Origin: Myxococcales bacterium
GTDB lineage: Bacteria; Myxococcota_A; UBA9042; PHBI01; JAAZYN01
Assembly (NCBI GenBank): GCA_014239625.1
Contig: JAAZYN010000099.1
Span: 1 to 8,840 of the forward strand
Direction: 5' to 3'
Length of the DNA: 8,840 nt
Shown in pieces: positions 6,998 through 8,840 of this stretch (the first letter of the stretch is position 1; each line of letters opens with the position of its first letter). A program made the translations under genes and the position numbers. The notes below the pieces were generated by a model. It saw only the letters and a program-made list of their open reading frames with translations. It was not told the origin of the DNA and ran no database searches.

Positions 6998-7678
6998 ATG
7001 TCTGGCTGGATGAGATGCTGGGCGCTCGTGACCGGCGCCGTGGTGTCGTGTGGCTGCAGCGGCGACAAGCCGTTGTCCGACCTGTTTCGCAGGACGACCC
7101 CTTCGCTGGTGGGCCCGATCAAGAAGCTCGCGCTGGGTTCCAGCGCGGCCGAGGCCAGAGAGAGCCACCCGAAGCTCTTCCAGAAGGGCGGATTTCGTGA
7201 CCGCCGCTGGGGCGGCGAGGGGGGCATCAAGTTCGAGGGCTTCACCGATCCCACCGATCAGGTCGTTCAGACCGTGCGCGTGACCTTCGCCAAGGAGCAC
7301 ACCAAGCTCCGCGAGACCCTCGAGTCGGTGTGGGGCACGCCCGTCGAGGGCCAACTCTGGACCGCGCGGACCCAAAACCAGAAGGGTGAGGCGCAGTCGG
7401 TCAAGGCGTCGTATTGGTTCGACCCGGCCCACCAGCTGCGCGCGGTCTTCTTTTTGGACCCCCAGCGGGGGCACAAGCGGGTCGTCGAGTTCACCCACTA
7501 CGTGGCGTTCGAGGGCCAGTGGGGTTCGAAGCGCGGGCGCCCGGCGTGGATGACCAGGGCACTGCTGGGCTCCACCAAAAAGGAGCTGGCGGCGGCCTAC
7601 CCGGGCCTGGTCGAGGTGGGCGCCAGGCGGGTCAAGATTCACCTTCCAGGACCGAGTGGGCCCAATATCACACGGTAA
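6998..7678 (+). CDS. Lipoprotein with duplicated domain, 5' part of a frame-broken gene
   Basis: This part encodes 226 residues before a TAA at 7676. The N-terminus is a lipoprotein signal: WMRCWALVTGA, then V-V-S-C with lipidation predicted at Cys18; Cys20 is a less likely site. A first domain (about 46-170) runs LGSSAAEARESHPKLF, then strands (IKFEGF, VVQTVRVTF), a helix (TKLRETLESVWGTP) and an edge strand pair (ASYWFDPAHQLRAVFFL). A second copy begins at about residue 190 (LLGSTKKELAAAYPGLV) and is cut when the frame closes. The missing strands, helix and end of copy two are found in the frame one base earlier, downstream. The break therefore lies at about 7640-7665, and the codons after it (PSGPNITR or similar) are not the natural C-terminus. 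The overall alpha-then-beta pattern recalls small lipoprotein folds such as SmpA/BamE, but only loosely. The function is unknown; an envelope location is likely. Confidence 0.75.
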   Translation: MSGWMRCWALVTGAVVSCGCSGDKPLSDLFRRTTPSLVGPIKKLALGSSAAEARESHPKLFQKGGFRDRRWGGEGGIKFEGFTDPTDQVVQTVRVTFAKEHTKLRETLESVWGTPVEGQLWTARTQNQKGEAQSVKASYWFDPAHQLRAVFFLDPQRGHKRVVEFTHYVAFEGQWGSKRGRPAWMTRALLGSTKKELAAAYPGLVEVGARRVKIHLPGPSGPNITR

Positions 7679-8160
7679 TTATCGCCTCCTTCGACGCCGA
7701 GGGCCGATGCTCAGTGTGGGAAATTCGCCATGATTTCCAACCGAAACCGGGCGCCAAGAAGGAGCTGATGACCGCTTTGTCGGCGATCTATGGAGGCCGC
7801 CAAACCCCGACCAACATCGATCGCGACCGCAAGCGCTGGGAAGCCAAAGCCGATCACTGGGCGTTTCAGACCCAGCCGCTGCAGGTGACGCTCGTCGACT
7901 ACGGGACGCTCACCAGCCTGACCGTCAAGGATGCCGCACCTGTGATCGGCCCTTGCCCGGACGGCGTGAGCTGTCCGCCGGCGTGCCCGGAAGGCCAAGA
8001 GTGCCCGTCGGCTCCCGCATGTTGCTCCTTCGTTCCGGAGGCCGTCGCTCGGCCGCCGGGACCGGGTAAGGCTGAGACGTCTCCGGCAGGGGGCATCGAG
8101 TCGGGGCGGCCGGGAGCCGGTCCCCCGGCTGGCGCACCCCCAAGCGGCGAATCACCCTGA
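7645..8160 (+). pseudogene. 3' part of the same lipoprotein, in the -1 frame
   Basis: This frame continues the preceding lipoprotein and has no ribosome site or credible start of its own (GTG 7714 or ATG 7769 would cut the domain). It supplies the rest of domain copy two: strands YHTVIIASFDAEGRCSVWEI, helix KKELMTALSAIYGGRQTP, then KRWEAKADHWAFQ and QVTLVDYGTLTSLTV. These match the order of copy one. A Cys-rich tail follows, with the pattern C-x5-C-x3-C-x5-C-x5-C-C within CPDGVSC through PACCSF. A Gly/Pro/Ala-rich end closes it at TGA 8158. Rejoining the parts by one added base gives about 387 residues. The sequence does not tell whether the break is a real mutation, a sequencing error or a programmed shift; no slippery heptamer in the correct phase is visible. 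Confidence 0.65.
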
Positions 8161-8236
8161 CCCTCCTGGGCCGGCGGCGCCGAACCCGCGCTCGACGAGT
8201 TGCCGGCGTGGGCATCTGGCGGGGGCGGCGCCCTGA

Positions 8237-8253
8237 ACACGATCACGTCGTGT
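8237..8253. terminator. Weak hairpin in the convergent junction
   Basis: ACACGA (8237-8242) and TCGTGT (8248-8253) form a six-base stem with a five-base loop, between the plus-strand lipoprotein end at 8160 and the minus-strand Sel1 gene end at 8262. There is no T-run, and the stem is short for this GC content. Its position fits a transcription end, but chance is possible. The rest of 8161-8261 shows no gene. Confidence 0.2.
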
Positions 8254-8261
8254 GGCGGGCG

Positions 8262-8840
8262 TCACGGCTTGCCGCACCAGGGAGCCTTCACGCCCAGTCG
8301 GCATGCGCGATCGCGGAGCTGTTTCAAGGTGTAGCCCCCCCGGCGCTCGTTCGAGCCCTGCCTCGCTGCCTCCACAGCCAGGTACGCGCACCCGGGTCCG
8401 TGGTCGAGCCGACAGCTCTTGGCGAGGGCTTCAGTGGCCTTTTTTCGCTCAGCGTCGCCGAGCAGCCCCTTGGTGCGAGCGAGCCCGAGATGATGGCAGG
8501 CCGCCCCGCTCTTCATTTGGCAGCCGCGTTCCAGCAGCCGCTTGGCCTGGAGCGGATCGGGCTTGGTGCCGTGGCCGATGGCGTAGCGCGTGCCGGCTAC
8601 CCCGCAGGCGTGGCCGCTTCCCAGCTTACACGCGCGCTTCAAGAGCCCATTCGCTTTGGGCGCGCCCTTGGTCTTACCCAGACGGGCCTCCAACAGGGTC
8701 GCCTCGAGCGTGCAGCCGGCCGCGTGATCCAGGCGGCATGACTTCGCGGCGCTGCTCTCGGCGCGCCTGGTGTCTGCGTCGCCTCCCGTGCCGTCACGAA
8801 GCACCACACCCAGGTTGTAGCAGCCTGTGGCAATCCCGCC
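8262..8840 (-). CDS. Cysteine-paired Sel1-like repeat protein, 5' end beyond window
   Basis: The last 192 residues are visible and the frame is open to the right edge, entering in the middle of a repeat (ATGCYNLGVVLRDG). Four units of exactly 36 residues and a final one of 38 follow the Sel1-like pattern: hydrophobic helix A, a Gly, then A-x2-L-x3-(A/G/S)-C in helix B. Each unit ends with two Cys separated by seven residues (SCRLDHAAGC, ACKLGSGHAC, GCQMKSGAAC, SCRLDHGPGC); the last pair is eight apart. Paired cysteines at these places form intra-repeat disulfides in Helicobacter cysteine-rich Hcp proteins, so an exported location is inferred, although the signal region is outside the window. 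Such solenoids bind other proteins; no enzyme motif is seen. GTG 8807 is an in-frame start codon inside a repeat and is not the true start. The gene converges with the lipoprotein operon. Confidence 0.87.
   Translation of the reverse strand, partial: GGIATGCYNLGVVLRDGTGGDADTRRAESSAAKSCRLDHAAGCTLEATLLEARLGKTKGAPKANGLLKRACKLGSGHACGVAGTRYAIGHGTKPDPLQAKRLLERGCQMKSGAACHHLGLARTKGLLGDAERKKATEALAKSCRLDHGPGCAYLAVEAARQGSNERRGGYTLKQLRDRACRLGVKAPWCGKP

Noticed and set aside
5510..7642. Minus-strand frame of 710 codons opposite the lipoprotein genes
   Set aside because: It spans two plus-strand genes with lipoboxes and repeats; its own translation shows no signal, motif or start context.
7640..7665. Programmed -1 ribosomal frameshift
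   Set aside because: No X-XXY-YYZ heptamer in the correct phase and no obvious downstream stem, so I report a frame break without claiming a programmed event.
8208..8741. Plus-strand frame of 177 codons opposite the Sel1 gene
   Set aside because: The minus strand shows exact 36-residue repeats; the plus frame is its shadow.
1..8840. Mobile elements, CRISPR, tRNA, rRNA, toxin-antitoxin or defence genes
   Set aside because: I looked for transposase motifs, terminal inverted repeats, spaced direct repeats and small gene pairs and saw none. The lone SF1 helicase has no nuclease or other defence partner.

Overview
The window is GC-rich and tightly packed. It looks like a chromosomal segment from a myxobacterium-like or related deltaproteobacterial lineage (Myxococcota/Bradymonadota type). 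This assignment is inferred from the GC-rich codon usage, the abundance of Cys- and Asp-rich secreted lipoproteins, and a cysteine-paired Sel1-repeat protein. No gene fixes the taxon. I see no mobile element, CRISPR array, tRNA or rRNA.

Left part (1-1185, minus strand): a translation-factor operon. efp (elongation factor P) is followed 10 bases later by epmA, the EF-P lysine ligase, which runs off the left edge. EF-P has lysine at the loop position (K33) that EpmA modifies in known systems, so substrate and modifying enzyme are adjacent. The epmA frame stays open upstream of its obvious synthetase core and adds a module of about 70 residues. A 71-bp gap with a plausible sigma70-type promoter for efp separates this operon from the divergent gene.

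Centre-left (1257-3179, plus strand): a complete SF1 helicase of the UPF1/IGHMBP2 type with all main motifs, ending in a perfect 10-bp hairpin at its stop codon. It converges on a 594-residue minus-strand protein (3277-5061) that I do not recognise. A run of ten G (ten C in the coding sense) lies close to the start of that gene and is a possible slippage site.

Right part (5465-8160, plus strand): after a 403-bp divergent gap come two exported lipoprotein genes, probably one operon. The first has three Cys/Asp-rich repeats followed by a glutamine-amidotransferase-like domain without the catalytic cysteine. The second contains a tandemly duplicated domain and a Cys-rich tail, but its frame is broken near 7640-7665, so it is a pseudogene, a sequencing error or an unusual frameshift. 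Convergent to it, a minus-strand protein of Sel1-like repeats with regularly paired cysteines runs off the right edge. The right half therefore encodes cell-envelope or periplasmic proteins of unknown role, and the left half encodes housekeeping translation and nucleic-acid functions.
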